64,000 nt of DNA from assembly GCA_963680875.1 (NCBI GenBank), contig OY804583.1, positions 34,523,331 to 34,587,330 of the forward strand, given 5' to 3'. The position numbers were made by a program, and so were the translations under genes. Source of the DNA: Bathymodiolus brooksi (taxonomy: Eukaryota; Mollusca; Bivalvia; Mytilida; Modiolidae). Every line of letters begins with the position of its first letter. Position 1 is the stretch's first letter. Shown here one piece after another: positions 36,484 through 45,742 of the stretch. The notes beneath the pieces are model-generated. The model did no database searches and was not told the origin of the DNA. It saw only the letters and a program-made list of their open reading frames with translations.

Positions 36484-36662
36484 TGCCGACCCCCAAGGCC
36501 TTAGATTACAAACAGGAGGTGGACCTCCGCCAGTGGCACAAGCATTTGCCCTCCTACATGTAGCTGCTTCCTTTTTCTTTGTCGTCCCCTGCACGTCTTG
36601 CCATTTCTTTTTGCATTCCAATACAGTTCTGGCTATGCAAGACATACTAACTCCATTTACAC
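36484..36662 (-). pseudogene. Exon 2 of a Myb/SANT-like DNA-binding domain gene (NAIF1/MSANTD type)
   Basis: Minus-strand translation contains RTVLECKKKWQDVQGTTKKK followed by a Gly-Gly-Gly-Pro-Pro-Pro stretch, the signature end of Myb/SANT-like domains (Pfam Myb_DNA-bind_5 type) found in NAIF1-like and Harbinger-associated proteins. The exon has an AG acceptor before 36662 and a strong GTAAGT donor at 36483-36478. Joining it to exon 1 (39874-40048) by these sites leaves the reading frame off by one base at the acceptor (GTGTAAATGG), so an indel or an unseen splice site must be involved. The exon is open throughout in the domain frame. It is too short to appear as a long open frame. Best call: remnant or mis-assembled copy of a transposon-associated DNA-binding gene. 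Confidence 0.72.
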
Positions 36663-37560
36663 CTTAAAATATATGAAAAATTAAGAAATAGTCAAATAGC
36701 AGAAAAAATATTTTTTCATTTGAAATAAACAAAAATTTTAAGACAAGGAATTTAAATTATTTAATATTAAAGTTGGACATGTTGGAAAGTCTCCTGTGAC
36801 AAGAATGTATGTATTTTACTATTTTATTTTACATTTCTAGTACAGACTCTGAAATTGCATTTCATTAATAGTGACTTAGTCCATTAGGTCACTGTGCTTA
36901 ATGCATACATGTATTGTTTATTATTAATTGTGTGTATTATCATGATTATAATTTAATATATAATTTATTTAATATTCCAATAAATGTAATCCACCAATCA
37001 CATCACTTGTTTTTCTTGTTAATTCATTATCTATAATGAATTGTACTGCTTCTTGTGGTTGTCATATCTGCCAACTTTTGAAAGTCCAGGGGATTTTATG
37101 CGTGACGACATTTTAACGATTGTGTTTTTTCGCGACATTTTGGCATATATGTTTTTTTTTAATGATTTTCAGTTTTTGGTGTCTCATGTTCATAAATTTC
37201 ATATCTTTGTTGCAGTCTTCCTGATATCAATGTCTCATGTTCATGTATCCCATCATATTATTTATCTATATAAAGTTGTACCTATAAAGTTTGTCAGTTT
37301 AGAAGTCTCATGTTCATATTGATCAAAACTGAAAAATTTTAAGAACTGAAATAATATGAATATAATACACAATTTATATAGCACTATATATAATAGATAC
37401 AAAATTACTCTAAGTGCTTAACATAGTTAAAAAAGAACAAAGACTAAAAATTTACATACAAAGTGAAAATTACATTAACCTATAAAACTTACCAGAAGAT
37501 AAGGAAAGAGACTTTACAGAGTTTGGGTGGATTAAGCTTTTTTAATTGACACACAACATT
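36663..37560. other. Intronic or intergenic AT-rich sequence
   Basis: Lies between the two Myb/SANT-like exons. GTCTCATGTTCAT occurs three times between 37180 and 37315 at uneven spacing. No exon or known repeat was recognised. Confidence 0.45.
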
Positions 37561-37587
37561 TTAAGATTCTTTTTGAGAAAAATTGGT

Positions 37588-37603
37588 ATCCCTTAAAAGG
37601 GCT
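37588..37603 (-). promoter_or_regulatory. Histone-type mRNA 3' stem-loop
   Basis: On the minus strand AGCCCTTTTAAGGGAT is followed by ACCA. It has the 6-bp stem plus 4-base loop layout of replication-dependent histone mRNA ends, with one mismatched pair (G-A). A purine-rich tract, CAAAAAGAAT, lies a few bases further on, where the U7 snRNA-binding element would be. It starts 31 bp after the stop of the histone-like tail at 37635. The sequence fits SLBP recognition in origin; the mismatch suggests decay. Confidence 0.7.
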
Positions 37604-37634
37604 GGGTTTTTTTTATAAAAGAAGCTCGACATCT

Positions 37635-37742
37635 TTACTTCTTCTTTGGTTTTGGTGCTGCCTATTAAAGTTTTTTTTGTGATTTTACAGCCTTCTTTGC
37701 AGCGGATTTCTTGGCAGCTGGTGTCTTTGGTGATGAAGACAT
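37635..37742 (-). pseudogene. Histone H1 C-terminal tail fragment
   Basis: A minus-strand frame from 37742 reads SSSPKTPAAKKSAAKKAV, then two stops (TAA TAG) near a run of eight A, then in the same frame AAPKPKKK and TAA. Lysine/alanine/proline composition with SPK motifs and a KPKKK end is typical of linker-histone tails. The histone 3' stem-loop follows at normal distance. The globular domain is missing and upstream sequence is unrelated. It is therefore a truncated, stop-containing remnant of an H1 gene inside the intron of the Myb/SANT-like gene. Confidence 0.62.
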
Positions 37743-37940
37743 CTTGTCGAACAAAAAAGGTTGCTGGCAGCATGGGTTGAGTTCTGTGCTTTCAGTGACA
37801 GAATGTTTGGTAATGTCATTCAGCCCACCGTGTTCCACTTTGAAGTCACAATTGCATACTCGGCAATAAGCATGAGATGCGCTCTATCTGGACTTTGCAA
37901 GCCAGCCACAAAGTCTTTCGTCGTTCCATGGTTCTCCTAT
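37743..37940 (-). pseudogene. BED-type zinc-finger fragment (hAT/ZBED-like)
   Basis: In the same minus-strand frame as the H1 fragment, residues read GWLAKSR, a TAG stop (37886-37884), then HAYCRVCNCDFKVEHGGLND and ITKH. Tryptophan, CxxC, HGG-ND and TKH spacing match the BED-like finger of transposase-related proteins. The last histidine is replaced and the downstream domain is missing. The fragment directly abuts the H1 tail. It is a pseudogene of a transposon-related protein; the exact family is not resolved. Confidence 0.6.
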
Positions 37941-38086
37941 TACTCGAGACAACAACAGACAGCTTTCTAGGAGGGCTGAGAACCATTTTCGAAGTGATTC
38001 CTCATTTCCGGGTGTCGTGATATTTATCATCTTTCTACCCAAGTTCACAAAATTAGTGTAAATTACTCAAAATTCCATTTCATTAT

Positions 38087-38094
38087 ATTTCAAC
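38087..38094. repeat. Target-site duplication, left
   Basis: ATTTCAAC immediately outside the left end of the inverted-repeat element. An identical 8-mer lies at 39377-39384. Confidence 0.8.
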
Positions 38095-39376
38095 GAATGC
38101 CAGACAACTCGGACCGAGACAACTCGGCTCGTAAGCGAGGACAAGTCGGCCCGTAAGCGAGGACAAGTCGGCCCGTATGTTAAGACAACTCGGACCGTAT
38201 TATTGTTTTATAATATTGTTCAATATTTATATGTGTATAATATAATTATTTATTTAAAAGACAATTATAACCTTTTAGTGAAAAAGAATTATTGATTCAA
38301 TGATAATATTACTTGTGACCAAAAATGTGATTAGGACGTGATTTTGTTCTCATAACATAGTCTATTACATATCATTTATAGGAATAAAATTAATATCAAA
38401 AATTAAAAATAAATAATTTAAGAAAAAATTATTTAGAGCTTATAAATTATGAAATTTCATATGTATTATTTTTTGTTTGTATAAGCTTCATGGTTGTTGG
38501 AAAAGTTGCAAATGGGTGTCGTTAAACAAAACATAAATAAAAAAAAATTATATCTTAAAGATGACAATATGTAATATCAAGGCATATCAAGTTGTCTGAT
38601 AAATATAAAAAATTAAAAAAATTAAACTGTTAACAGGATTTGGTCAAAATTGGGTTTTGTTGTTCATTAATTCAAAGTTTAATTTTTTATATTGTATTTT
38701 GGCGGCTACATAATTTCTTTTAAATACATGCCTGTCAAATTATTTTTAATTGCTGAAGTATTAAGATATTTTTAATTATTTATTTGAAATTTGGTTCATT
38801 AATTTTCTAATTTTATTTTTGTTTTGAAAATCATTTTATCCACAACTAGGATTTTTTGTTGGAAAGTTCCAGTTGAAACATTAGTTATTGTCATTATAAT
38901 TAACTCATCAATGTTTTATTACCAATTTAATACACACCTACTAATGGGGAATATTTGTTGATAAATAGCAACGACCAGATGGCCACTATTGCTCAATTAT
39001 ACACAGACAGGAAACACAAAAATTCAAAAGAAGTCATACCACACACTTTTTGACATTTTAAAGATTTCCCAAGTTTTCCATATTGCAATTGCAAACTGAG
39101 ACCATAAATTACTGAAATGAAATATGGTTTTGGTGGATTATATAGGGATTTTTTTTTTAACATTTCCCAATACTTTTGACAGATGACTGTATCTTTATGA
39201 TTTCCGTCAATTTTATTAAAAAAAATCAATAAGACAACACTAATTATTGATGGTCTGCGTAGTCTTTTCATACGGTCCGAGTTGTCTTAACATACGGGCC
39301 GACTAGTCCTCGCTTACGGGCCGACTTGTCCTCGCTTACGGGCCGACTTGTCCGCGGACCGAGTTATCTGGTACCC
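38095..39376. mobile_element. 1282-bp terminal-inverted-repeat transposon, non-autonomous
   Basis: The ends at 38095-38200 and 39270-39376 are about 106-bp inverted repeats. The termini align as GAATGCCAGACAACTCGG and GGGTACCAGATAACTCGG. Each arm contains two to three internal copies of a 22-bp unit built on CAAGTCGGCCCGTAAGCGAG, making the arms GC-rich against an AT-rich core. Identical 8-bp ATTTCAAC flanks support transposition. The core lacks a transposase; its longest frame (minus, 38993-39271) has 92 residues with no recognised domain. An 8-bp duplication is compatible with hAT, P or related superfamilies, but the termini do not identify one. It sits in the intron of the Myb/SANT-like gene. 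Confidence 0.88.
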
Positions 39377-39384
39377 ATTTCAAC
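39377..39384. repeat. Target-site duplication, right
   Basis: ATTTCAAC directly after the right end of the element, identical to 38087-38094. Confidence 0.8.
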
Positions 39385-39873
39385 CTCCCACCGCTCACAC
39401 ACAATTACTGAAAGCAGTTAGCTCTAACACCACATAATTCTATATCCGAATTTTACCTGGCCCAAATCAGCAATTATTGTCAATGCTAAGTACATTGTCT
39501 GTTTTATTTTTTGACAGATCCGACTTATTTGCGACTGGACGTTAAACAACTAACAATCAATCAACTTAGGTCAAACATGTCAAATGGGAAATGCACAAAA
39601 AAGTTCGAGTCAATAAGTAGGACTAGCTAGATAATAATTAATAGTCTTACGGAGACGTGCGCGTCGATTTTCCGGACACTGCTCGAGTGGGGTCAGACTT
39701 GTAGTGTATATATATTAGCTCAAGCTATTCGACCAAGAAATTCTGACCATAGTGTATATAGTGTCACAAAATAGAAACAAGTAATGGAAATTAAAATAAG
39801 GGATATGACGGGGAATATATATATATAATATGTCAATCGTGCTGAATCTCACGGGGAAAGCTTTTAGTTTTAC
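39385..39873. other. Intronic sequence with a SINE-tail fragment
   Basis: GCGACTGGACGTTAAACAAC followed by AATCAATCAAC (about 39531-39566, plus strand) is the 3' end and short tail typical of another molluscan SINE type. No head was found. The rest is unassigned. Confidence 0.4.
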
Positions 39874-40048
39874 CTTTCGGCAACTTCGGCCCAACACGTA
39901 TTTTTGTCTCTGGCCGTTAACCCTGGGCCAAATTGACCGCGGATGACTGAAATGTTAGATCCACTGCATCGGAAAGCGCAAGCAATTCGCTTTCCGACCA
40001 GTTTGGTTTACGCTTAGCCATCACAATCTGTACTTGGTCCATGGCCAT
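39874..40048 (-). pseudogene. Exon 1 of the Myb/SANT-like DNA-binding domain gene, frameshifted
   Basis: ATG at 40048 in good context (A at -3, G at +4). The first frame reads MAKRKPNWSESELLALSDAV after nine leading residues, the N-terminal helix of a Myb/SANT-like domain. At about 39955 one base appears to be missing; the frame then continues as ISVIRGQFGPGLTARDKN and TCWAEVAER, up to a donor GGTAAAA at 39873. Joined with exon 2, domain order and spacing match NAIF1/MSANTD-like proteins. Without correction the first frame stops 12 codons after the break. A real lesion and a consensus-sequence error both remain possible. Role if intact: a DNA-binding adaptor of the Harbinger-associated class. 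Confidence 0.72.
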
Positions 40049-40147
40049 GTTTTCTAGTTTTCTAGCAGACGATGTTTTTATTTACATCGGAAGTATCCAT
40101 TGCGCATGATTTTCAGAAGTAAAAGTAGCGTTGCCAAGGTATTTTAG

Positions 40148-40283
40148 TCTTAAGAAAATCGCAAGTGTGATCGTAAGATCGGTCGTTGTATTTTGTCGTA
40201 GGACTGATCCTAAGTTTACGATTAATCTTACGACAAGTTTTGTGAAATTGTCGTAGGACCACACTTAGGAAAATCTTAAGTAC
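40148..40283. repeat. Imperfect inverted repeat, CTTAAG-bounded
   Basis: Left CTTAAGAAAATCGCAAGTGTG and right CACACTTAGGAAAATCTTAAG are imperfect complements. The interior has several GTCGTAGGA and CTTACGAC motifs in both orientations. This looks like a decayed fold-back repeat; the outer ends are unclear. Confidence 0.5.
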
Positions 40284-40441
40284 AAAACTTACGACTTTTT
40301 GTGAAAGTGACCCATGTATTCTGTTTAAGAAATGAAAATTAATAAAATGAAAGAAATGAATGAACACTCAATTTATTTAACAATTTAAAATTATCAATTT
40401 TTGGTGGGGGGTTCAAAGGGAAGTCTTTTACATCAAGGATC

Positions 40442-40466
40442 TATATAGTAGAATTCCTACTATATA
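40442..40466. other. Perfect 10-bp hairpin
   Basis: TATATAGTAG, AATTC loop, CTACTATATA. It is short and AT-rich, with no adjacent gene that would suggest a terminator role. Confidence 0.5.
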
Positions 40467-40561
40467 AATCCTTGCGTACATCTAATGATCTATATAAAAT
40501 ATATTTATAAAAAAATATTAAAATAAATTAATGAGTTATTAATTAGTCAAAAGAGATTGAT

Positions 40562-40629
40562 GATACCAAAGGGATTCCGCAATCCGTATATCGAAGAAGA
40601 ACAGACAACACAATGGCCAAAAGAAAAAC
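40562..40629 (+). repeat. Family B dispersed repeat, 5' fragment
   Basis: GATACCAAAGGGATTCCG, ATATCGAAGAAGAACAGACA and ACACAATGGCCAAAAG match the start of the copy at 42274. Only the first 70 bp remain. Confidence 0.65.
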
Positions 40630-40924
40630 AATATTTATATAAACCAAATATAGATTTATTTATGGCAGATCACGTTCTACTATCGGTCAAAGGGAAGTTA
40701 CTCTTTTGGTCAATACAAATATTATGTAAGCAAAATTAATTCTTGGCGACTGCACAGAATCATTAAATTCGCTTCGCCAGAAATTTGTGAAGTTTCAAAT
40801 TAAAAATTAACATCACCTATTTGAATTGAAATGGTCATTTATTATAAATGACGAATAAGATAAGATAAGGTATGATTTGATTGTCCAATCAAGGTCCCAG
40901 CATGGGGCAAAGTCATTACAGTGA

Positions 40925-41194
40925 TTTATATTCTCAACTTTTAAGCAACATTGTAAGAAAATAATAAAAGATAGATACATTTTGTGGTGGAAAAGAAATG
41001 CAAGTGTATACTGGAATGGTAAATTGAGATGTTGCTTATTATTTAAATGTAATTTGGGGTTTGAAAATTATCTTAGTATTGTAAGAAGTTTTGAACACAG
41101 GAAAAATATTACCAAGCTAAGAATATCAGCTCATAAGCTGCAAATTGAGGTGGGCAGATACCAGGGTACCTTTTATTATTTATTATTATTTTAA
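40925..41194 (+). pseudogene. Non-LTR retrotransposon ORF2 C-terminal fragment
   Basis: The frame is open from 40925 and includes KDRYILWWKRN, CNLGFENYLSIVRSFEHRKN and ITKLRISAHKLQIEVGRYQG. This matches the region C-terminal to the reverse transcriptase and just before the terminal CCHC-type motif of many molluscan LINEs. After GRYQGT the similarity ends in AT-rich sequence, so the cysteine motif is lost. A related fragment lies at 46954-47303 on the other strand. It is a dead 5'- and 3'-truncated copy. Confidence 0.68.
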
Positions 41195-41989
41195 TGAGTA
41201 TATATACTATACTCAAACTGAATATAAAATTTTATGACAATCTTGCTTGAATTACTTCCCTTTGTTTTAATCTGTGACAGACATGGTTGATGGTAATAAA
41301 ATAATTATTATATTTTACTTTATTTATTGTGTATGTGCTAATTATAAATGTTGTATCATGTCCTCCAGGGGCCCTGATTTGGAAAATAAAGTATCTTGTA
41401 TCTTATATTTTACAAAAAAAACCATTCTAATACATAAATGTAGCAATACAACATTTCATGCCGGACAGAATCAGAGATAAAGTAATGCTATACACTATAC
41501 ATATAAACACTACTTATGACAACAATAATCCCCTCTTCTAATATCTAGACAATCAATAATATATTTTCCCAGAAGTTTACAAATCCTTGCGGAAACACAT
41601 GTAATTTTTGTTTTGCTTTAATTAGAGTACAAAGGGAAATAACTCTAGTTAAACAATGGTAAAGTATGACAAATCGGTTCTTTTCAACATAAACACAAAC
41701 TGCATAATATAACTTATATCAACATAGTTTCAGGTACTCGGGGACAGGACCCCTCCCCCTTTACTCAAGCTATGATTTTTTTATCGTATCTGTCAGTTAT
41801 TATTATTAGCAGCTAATTTAGTAAATCTAATATACGATATATATATTACGGATGAATTTGTTACACATATTTTCATTGGTTATTCAACCATGAATGTCGG
41901 CATATATTCGGAAAACAGACGGGATATATATTTCAGTCTCCCAAAAACGATTAAACATGGACGACAAAAATAGAATCACTGAATTAATA
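41195..41989. other. AT-rich sequence, nothing recognised
   Basis: Several short frames end quickly. No splice-bounded exon or known repeat was identified. Confidence 0.45.
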
Positions 41990-42060
41990 GCATATTTTAT
42001 GTTAAGAAGATCTTCATTAGTTGAGTGTGTTAGTGTGTTACACGGCTGTACCATAATACA
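41990..42060 (+). repeat. Dispersed fragment encoding LRRSSLVECVSVLHG, copy 1
   Basis: ATGTTAAGAAGATCTTCATT and the following 40 bases recur on the minus strand at 43000-43055 and 43570-43625. In all three the frame gives MLRRSSL(V/I)ECVSVLHG. Here an ATG at 41958 precedes it in frame (MDDKNRITELIAY). The conserved frame could simply reflect DNA identity. It may be the first exon of an unknown mobile gene. Confidence 0.5.
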
Positions 42061-42273
42061 CGTGAACATCAAAAAAAAAAACGTTGAGCCTTGAAAACTT
42101 TCGACGTCATGGGGCCACACCAAGGTTTTATTTACATGTTGTTAACATTTAAATTATTGAAATTGTTCACAAATCCGTTGTTTTGTTATGTGATATATTT
42201 TATTAATGTTATATTTATAAAGTTTATAAAATTTACTACATACGATATTGTGTTGATTTAGAAGAAGAGTTTG

Positions 42274-42530
42274 AGGATACCAAATGAGCAATCAGAAACC
42301 GTACAGTTGTATATCGAAGAAGAACAGACAACACAATGATCAAAAGAAAAAAGTACAAAAGGACAAACAACGATCAACAAACCATAAATATAAAACTAAA
42401 GATCGAGTAACACGAACCCCACCGAAAATCGGGGGTGAACTCAGGTGCTCTGGAAGGGTAACAGTTCCAGCTCCACTAATGACACCCGTCGTGTTAATCT
42501 GGTTACAAACCCGGTGATAAGTCATGAACG
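42274..42530 (+). repeat. Family B dispersed repeat, near-complete copy
   Basis: Contains GATACCAAATGAGCAATCAG, ACAGACAACACAATGATC, CACGAACCCCACCGAAAATC, AGGTGCTCTGGAAGGGTAAC and GACACCCGTCGTGTTAATCT. The same motifs occur inverted at 45005 and 49005. I recall very similar sequence as an abundant repeat in mussels; this is memory, not a search. Its 77-residue frame is incidental. Confidence 0.7.
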
Positions 42531-42596
42531 AGGAAATTTAGTACAGGATTTTCCTTCATGAGACACCTCATACATGAAATATGACGCGAGTGATTG

Positions 42597-42652
42597 CTGT
42601 TTAACGCTAATTCAGCAATTTTCAGCTACATGTATATCATGGCGAGAACAAG
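42597..42652 (-). repeat. Diverged SINE-tail fragment
   Basis: On the plus strand CTGTTTAACGCTAATTCAGC, TTTTCAGCTACATG and TATATCATGGCGAGAAC. In reverse this is GCCATGATATA, CTGAAAATTGCTGAA and GCGTTAAACAG, a cousin of the satellite-1/SINE tail. No head remains. Confidence 0.5.
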
Positions 42653-42987
42653 TTTATTTTAAATGAGATGATGATGAGGTCCCCTTTGTTCTAGACCAAC
42701 ACACTGAGTTGGATTTGTATAGTTCTAGCTCACAACAGTCCGCGGGTAGACATGTCGCTACACATTATTCTGATTCTGAGGTAACCAGTCTTTGCTATTT
42801 TCCTTATTGCTGCGTGCTTAGCGAAGAAACAACAAATATATAGTGTTTGGTGAAATATGACGTGACACATACATTGACGTCATTGTAGAAATAATGTCAA
42901 AGGTACGGAAATATAGGGTCTAACACCGGGAGAGGTGCAAGATAGTAAAATCTGTGACACCCGAGGGTAAGATTGACAAAAAAAAAT

Positions 42988-43445
42988 CGACGCTTTGTAA
43001 ACACCGATTCCGTGTAACACACTAACACACTCAACTAATGAAGATCTTCTTAACATAAAGCGCAAAGGTGATCCTGAAGTCTCGTACCCTCTCTCGTACG
43101 TCCGATACCACTGAAACCCGGAACCCGTGTGTAATAAAAGTCATTTTGTTAGCTTGTTTTACTTATATTGATATGTTTTAGTTTATTAAATCTCTTCTGA
43201 CATACTGACAAGAATTTTTGTTTCTACGTGGAAGTTAACTTTTGAGATTTCGTAAGGAACGATAACTCGAATAAAGGAACGACAGCTCGATTAAATGAGA
43301 CTAGATTCGGCCTTATAAAAAGTCGTCCCCAATATATCTCGGCCCAAAAAGTCTCGACCCTTTTTGATGCACTGGATGAGCGTGAAATTGCCAGATAATT
43401 TTCAGATGCGTGAGCATTCATGGCCGTGCCGGTTTCATATTAAAG
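42988..43445. repeat. 0.55-kb tandem duplication, unit 1
   Basis: From CTTTGTAAACACCG (42993) to GTGCCGGTTTCATATTA (43442). Unit 2 repeats it at 43559-43985, with offset 566 at the start and 541 further in, so about 25 bp were gained or lost. It includes the LRRSSLVECVSVLHG fragment (minus) and a minus-strand frame starting MNAHASENYLAISRSSSASK. Confidence 0.88.
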
Positions 43446-43551
43446 TGATCAAACTTGTGATATGCGAGCTTAAGCGAGCTCTTTATGGTATAAAATGTGT
43501 ACTTAGGATTTTTTAACAAACATGGCTGAACATGCCATCGAAGAAAAAAAA

Positions 43552-43985
43552 TTCGATGCTTTGTAAACACCGGTTTCCGTGTAACACACTAACACACTCA
43601 ATTAATGAAGATCTTCTTAACATAAAGCGCAAAGGTGATCCTGAAGTCTCGTACCCTTTCTCGTAAGTCCGATACCACTGAAACCCGGAACCCGTGTGTA
43701 ATAAAAGTCATTTATTTTTTAATTTATTTAATCTCTTCTGACATACTGACAAGAATTTTTGTTTCTACGTGGAAGTTAAGTTTTGAGATTTCGTAAGGAA
43801 CGATAACTCCAATAAAGGAACGACAGCTCGATTGAATGAGACTAGATTCGGCCCTAAGAATAAGTCGTCCCCAATATATCTCGGCCCAAACAATCTCGAC
43901 ACTTTTTGATGCACAGGATGAGCGTGAAATTGCCAGATAATTTTCAGATGCGCGAGCATTCATGGCCGTGCCGGTTTCATATTAG
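43552..43985. repeat. 0.55-kb tandem duplication, unit 2
   Basis: Second copy. The minus-strand peptide becomes MNARASENYLAISRSSCASK, and downstream the two copies diverge in frame through an indel. No domain is recognised in either copy, so the frames are probably not genes. Confidence 0.88.
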
Positions 43986-44516
43986 ATTCTACAATAACAA
44001 AATCTTGCACCTTTTACGATGTTTGCCTCTTTTTCTCATCTCTTTCTATCGTGACAAAATTTGTTTACGTTGAGAAAATATAGAGTGCTCTCCCTTGTTA
44101 GGTAGCTAACGTAAATAAAAAACAATTACCTCCCTTTGACCAACGTCGAACAACTTTTTTACAGGCATTTGTCGCTGTTGTAGTAGCATTTATAATATAT
44201 TTATAAAATATATTGTATCTTATTGTAAAATACATTTAAAATACTGCCAAGACACTATAAATGGACAAATTAATTCAGCAATTTAATTCAACAATGGAAA
44301 ATAATTTTGCGGGAAAAACGGCGTGTAGCTTTCATTTGTCTTACCCTGGAACCGGGGTAAGATAGAAAAATCTCTTCCACCTAAATTAACGAACTACTTT
44401 ATCCAAGGGGTGAGAAAGGGACATCTAGAAATATGAAAAATGAAAATAAAAGACATAAATATATTTAATACGGTTGGATTCTATATTAAAGGAAAAAAAC
44501 AATGGTTAAATTTATC
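43986..44516. other. No gene recognised
   Basis: AT-rich. CTTACCC and GGGTAAG near 44340-44358 form a minor 7-bp hairpin. No exon seen. Confidence 0.45.
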
Positions 44517-44938
44517 TGTTATTCAGCTATCAGACAGGGTATATAATGTGACATTCCCGGCTTAGGATAAATATTCCCCTCGGCGGCACCTCGGGGAATA
44601 TAGATCCTAAGCCGGGAATGTCACATCATATCAGGGCCTCCAAGAGAAATGTTGCAAGTCGGAATAAGACTGCTTTGGGTCCCGGGTACAGGCTGAGACG
44701 GCCTTCCTGGTTACAATGTGTGATGATGAACAACCAGAATTCAGTGGTCTAATTGAATTTTATATAAAAAAAAGTTTAAACTAAAAAAATAAAAATAAAA
44801 CGTCTATGGCTAAGGCTATGGGGTCCTTCAGAGATTCACGTGCCCCTTCATGGCTCTCCAGTCCCCGGGCCGATGTACCGGCTGATCCCCCTTCTCATAT
44901 GCCCTGCATTATATACCTTGTCTGATAGCTGAATAACA
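44517..44938. mobile_element. Nested palindromic (fold-back) element, 422 bp
   Basis: Outer inverted repeats of 32 bp: TGTTATTCAGCTATCAGACA at 44517 and its complement ending at 44938, with one mismatch across the arm. Just inside the left end is a second hairpin at 44546-44626 with about 37-bp arms (GTGACATTCCCGGCTTAGG, ATATTCCCC) around a short GC-rich loop. The right half holds an unrelated interior and no coding frame. No convincing target duplication was found. Confidence 0.72.
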
Positions 44939-45004
44939 TATAATAAACATCTAAAATGGTTTGTAAATCAACACTATGTCACACGTTTATAAATTATTCT
45001 ACTT

Positions 45005-45135
45005 GTAAAGTATCGTAATAACGATCCTACACAGCCCGGTTCTTTCCTCATTCCTGACTTGTCACAGGAACGGAGTCATTAGTGGAGTAGGACCTGCTTA
45101 CCCTTCTGGACCTGAGTTCACCCCGGGCTTTTAGT
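45005..45135 (-). repeat. Family B dispersed repeat, partial copy
   Basis: Plus strand shows GACTTGTCACAGGAACGGAG, GTAGGACCTGCTTACCCTTC and CTGAGTTCACCCCGGG, the inverted counterpart of 42274-42530. Confidence 0.65.
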
Positions 45136-45153
45136 GAGGCTCATGACAATATT

Positions 45154-45378
45154 GGGGCCGTCGTGGTCGTGATCGTATGGTAGTTGGATTTATAACTACC
45201 AATGCAATCAGTGCCTATAAACACTAAGGTTGTGAGTTCCAATCCCGCCCAACTCGGTACAACATTATATGATACAGTTTGTTAGTGACTGGCGACAGGT
45301 CGGTGGTATTCTCCACCAATAAAATTGACGGCCACGATATAACTGATATAATGTTGAAAGTGGTGTTAAATATCATAA
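45154..45378 (+). mobile_element. tRNA-derived SINE, copy 3
   Basis: Best-preserved head: GGGGCCGTCGTGGTCGTGAT, GTATGGTAGTTGGATT, ATGCAATCAGTGCCTAT, and a B box GTGAGTTCCAATCCCG near 45231. The tail reads CCACCAATAAAATTGACGG, CCACGATATAACTGATATAA, TGTTGAAAGTGGTGTTAAAT. Small deletions occur in the body. Confidence 0.88.
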
Positions 45379-45683
45379 CTATGATAATATGCAATAAAAT
45401 GAAAAACTAAAAATACCACGCTGTTGGAACCGTTCCAAGATCCAATAGCAAACTCGTAGAAAGAGACAAAATGCACGACCGCCCACATTCCTGGCTTGTT
45501 ATAATTACAGGCACTTCAATATAAAGTGGCGGGATTAAACAAGTTTTATGATCCAAACTTCTCCTGTTACTCAGAAAACTAAGATTAGGAACATGAATCC
45601 AAATTAAAACCGCGATGAGTTGCTCCCGTCGCGTTGTGTTAAATGACACACGTCATATGATATGGACGTAGTGTTGGTTCATT
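45379..45683. other. No gene recognised; isolated short frame only
   Basis: A minus-strand open frame of 80 codons (45407-45649) begins with GTG and shows no domain. It is probably repeat-derived or chance. Confidence 0.4.
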
Positions 45684-45742
45684 TGTGGTATTTTACGCCA
45701 CTTTCCACAATAGTTCAGTTATATCGTGGCGGTTGACGGAGG
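45684..45742 (-). mobile_element. SINE tail fragment, copy 4
   Basis: Plus strand TTTTACGCCACTTTCCACAA, TAGTTCAGTTATATCGTGG and CGGTTGACGGAGG: the inverted SINE tail without head or body. Confidence 0.72.

Noticed and set aside
43224..43963. Pair of minus-strand genes starting MNA(H/R)ASENYLAIS
   Set aside because: The frames diverge by indel between two copies of a tandem duplication and show no domain.
45407..45649. 80-codon minus-strand gene
   Set aside because: Begins with GTG, has no domain, and lies between SINE fragments.
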